From Caldilineaceae bacterium (GTDB lineage: Bacteria; Chloroflexota; Anaerolineae; Caldilineales; Caldilineaceae): DNA of 5,467 nucleotides. Position 1 is the first letter of the stretch, and every line of letters begins with the position of its first letter. Positions 5,413 through 5,467 of the stretch are shown here, piece by piece. The stretch lies in the NCBI GenBank assembly GCA_028819675.1, contig JAPPKT010000156.1, positions 1-5,467 on the forward strand, in the 5' to 3' direction. Below the pieces are notes generated by a model that ran no database searches, was not told the origin of the DNA, and worked only from the letters and a program-made list of their open reading frames with translations. Both the position numbers and the translations under genes were made by a program.

Positions 5413-5467
5413 GTGTCTTATCTCGCAAAACTGAAAGAAATGGGCTACGAACTCGAGAAGATCGACC
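5413..5467 (+). CDS. Start of a gene, possibly RidA-like enamine/imine deaminase (3' partial)
   Basis: Eighteen codons are visible, reading MSYLAKLKEMGYELEKID with GTG as start. The pattern 'short Met-Ser, amphipathic helix, LKElGyeL' resembles N-termini of RidA/YjgF-family proteins, which hydrolyse reactive enamines and imines released by PLP enzymes. The presence of a SelA-like PLP enzyme nearby makes this attractive, but 18 residues cannot prove it. The gene lies 86 bases after the enolase-family stop on the same strand and could share its transcript. Alternatives include any small protein starting with an amphipathic helix. Confidence 0.45.
   Translation, partial: MSYLAKLKEMGYELEKID

Overview
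This is a high-GC bacterial window with every supported gene on the + strand. It holds parts or all of seven protein-coding genes and no RNA gene, CRISPR array or recognisable insertion sequence. Codon use in the large genes is dominated by C-ending codons (GAC, GCC, ATC, CTC, GTC). The gene content is a sugar-type ABC solute-binding protein, a SelA-like PLP enzyme, an enolase-superfamily protein with a C-terminal extension, and a possible RidA-like start. This would fit an environmental Chloroflexota-like heterotroph, but that assignment is a low-confidence inference from protein style, not from a marker gene.

Left part (1-3026): the window opens inside an ABC transporter solute-binding protein (1-1125, N-terminus missing). 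A long, nearly symmetrical hairpin (1140-1181) follows. Next come a thioredoxin-like/peroxiredoxin-like protein with a CNHC active site (1210-1806), a perfect 13-bp hairpin (1831-1863), and a SelA-like PLP-dependent enzyme (1914-3026) that lacks the N-terminal extension of true selenocysteine synthases and is more likely a catabolic lyase.

Middle part (3027-4051): a visibly lower-GC stretch carries two small genes without good ribosome binding sites. One (3075-3455) appears to join a small beta-rich domain to a C-terminal ribbon-helix-helix segment. The other (3623-3820) is a 65-residue acidic protein of unknown function whose start overlaps an 11-bp palindrome. Forty-nine open codons lie between them in the frame of the first gene. 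A 231-bp intergenic region then holds a second 11-bp palindrome, a 'ggggat/atcccc' inverted repeat and a C-rich, G-poor leader.

Right part (4052-5467): a complete enolase-superfamily (mandelate racemase/muconate lactonizing type) protein follows. Its third metal-ligand position and its second catalytic face look non-canonical. After an 86-bp gap a GTG-started gene begins, of which only 18 codons are visible; its N-terminus resembles RidA-family starts.

Together the larger genes suggest uptake and breakdown of a hydroxylated or amino-containing organic acid. The binding protein would capture a solute, a PLP lyase and an enolase-type enzyme would carry out eliminations, and a RidA-like protein would clear enamine or imine products. 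This pathway reading is inference. The most unusual items are the enolase active site, the small beta-domain/RHH regulator candidate, and the two strong intercistronic hairpins.
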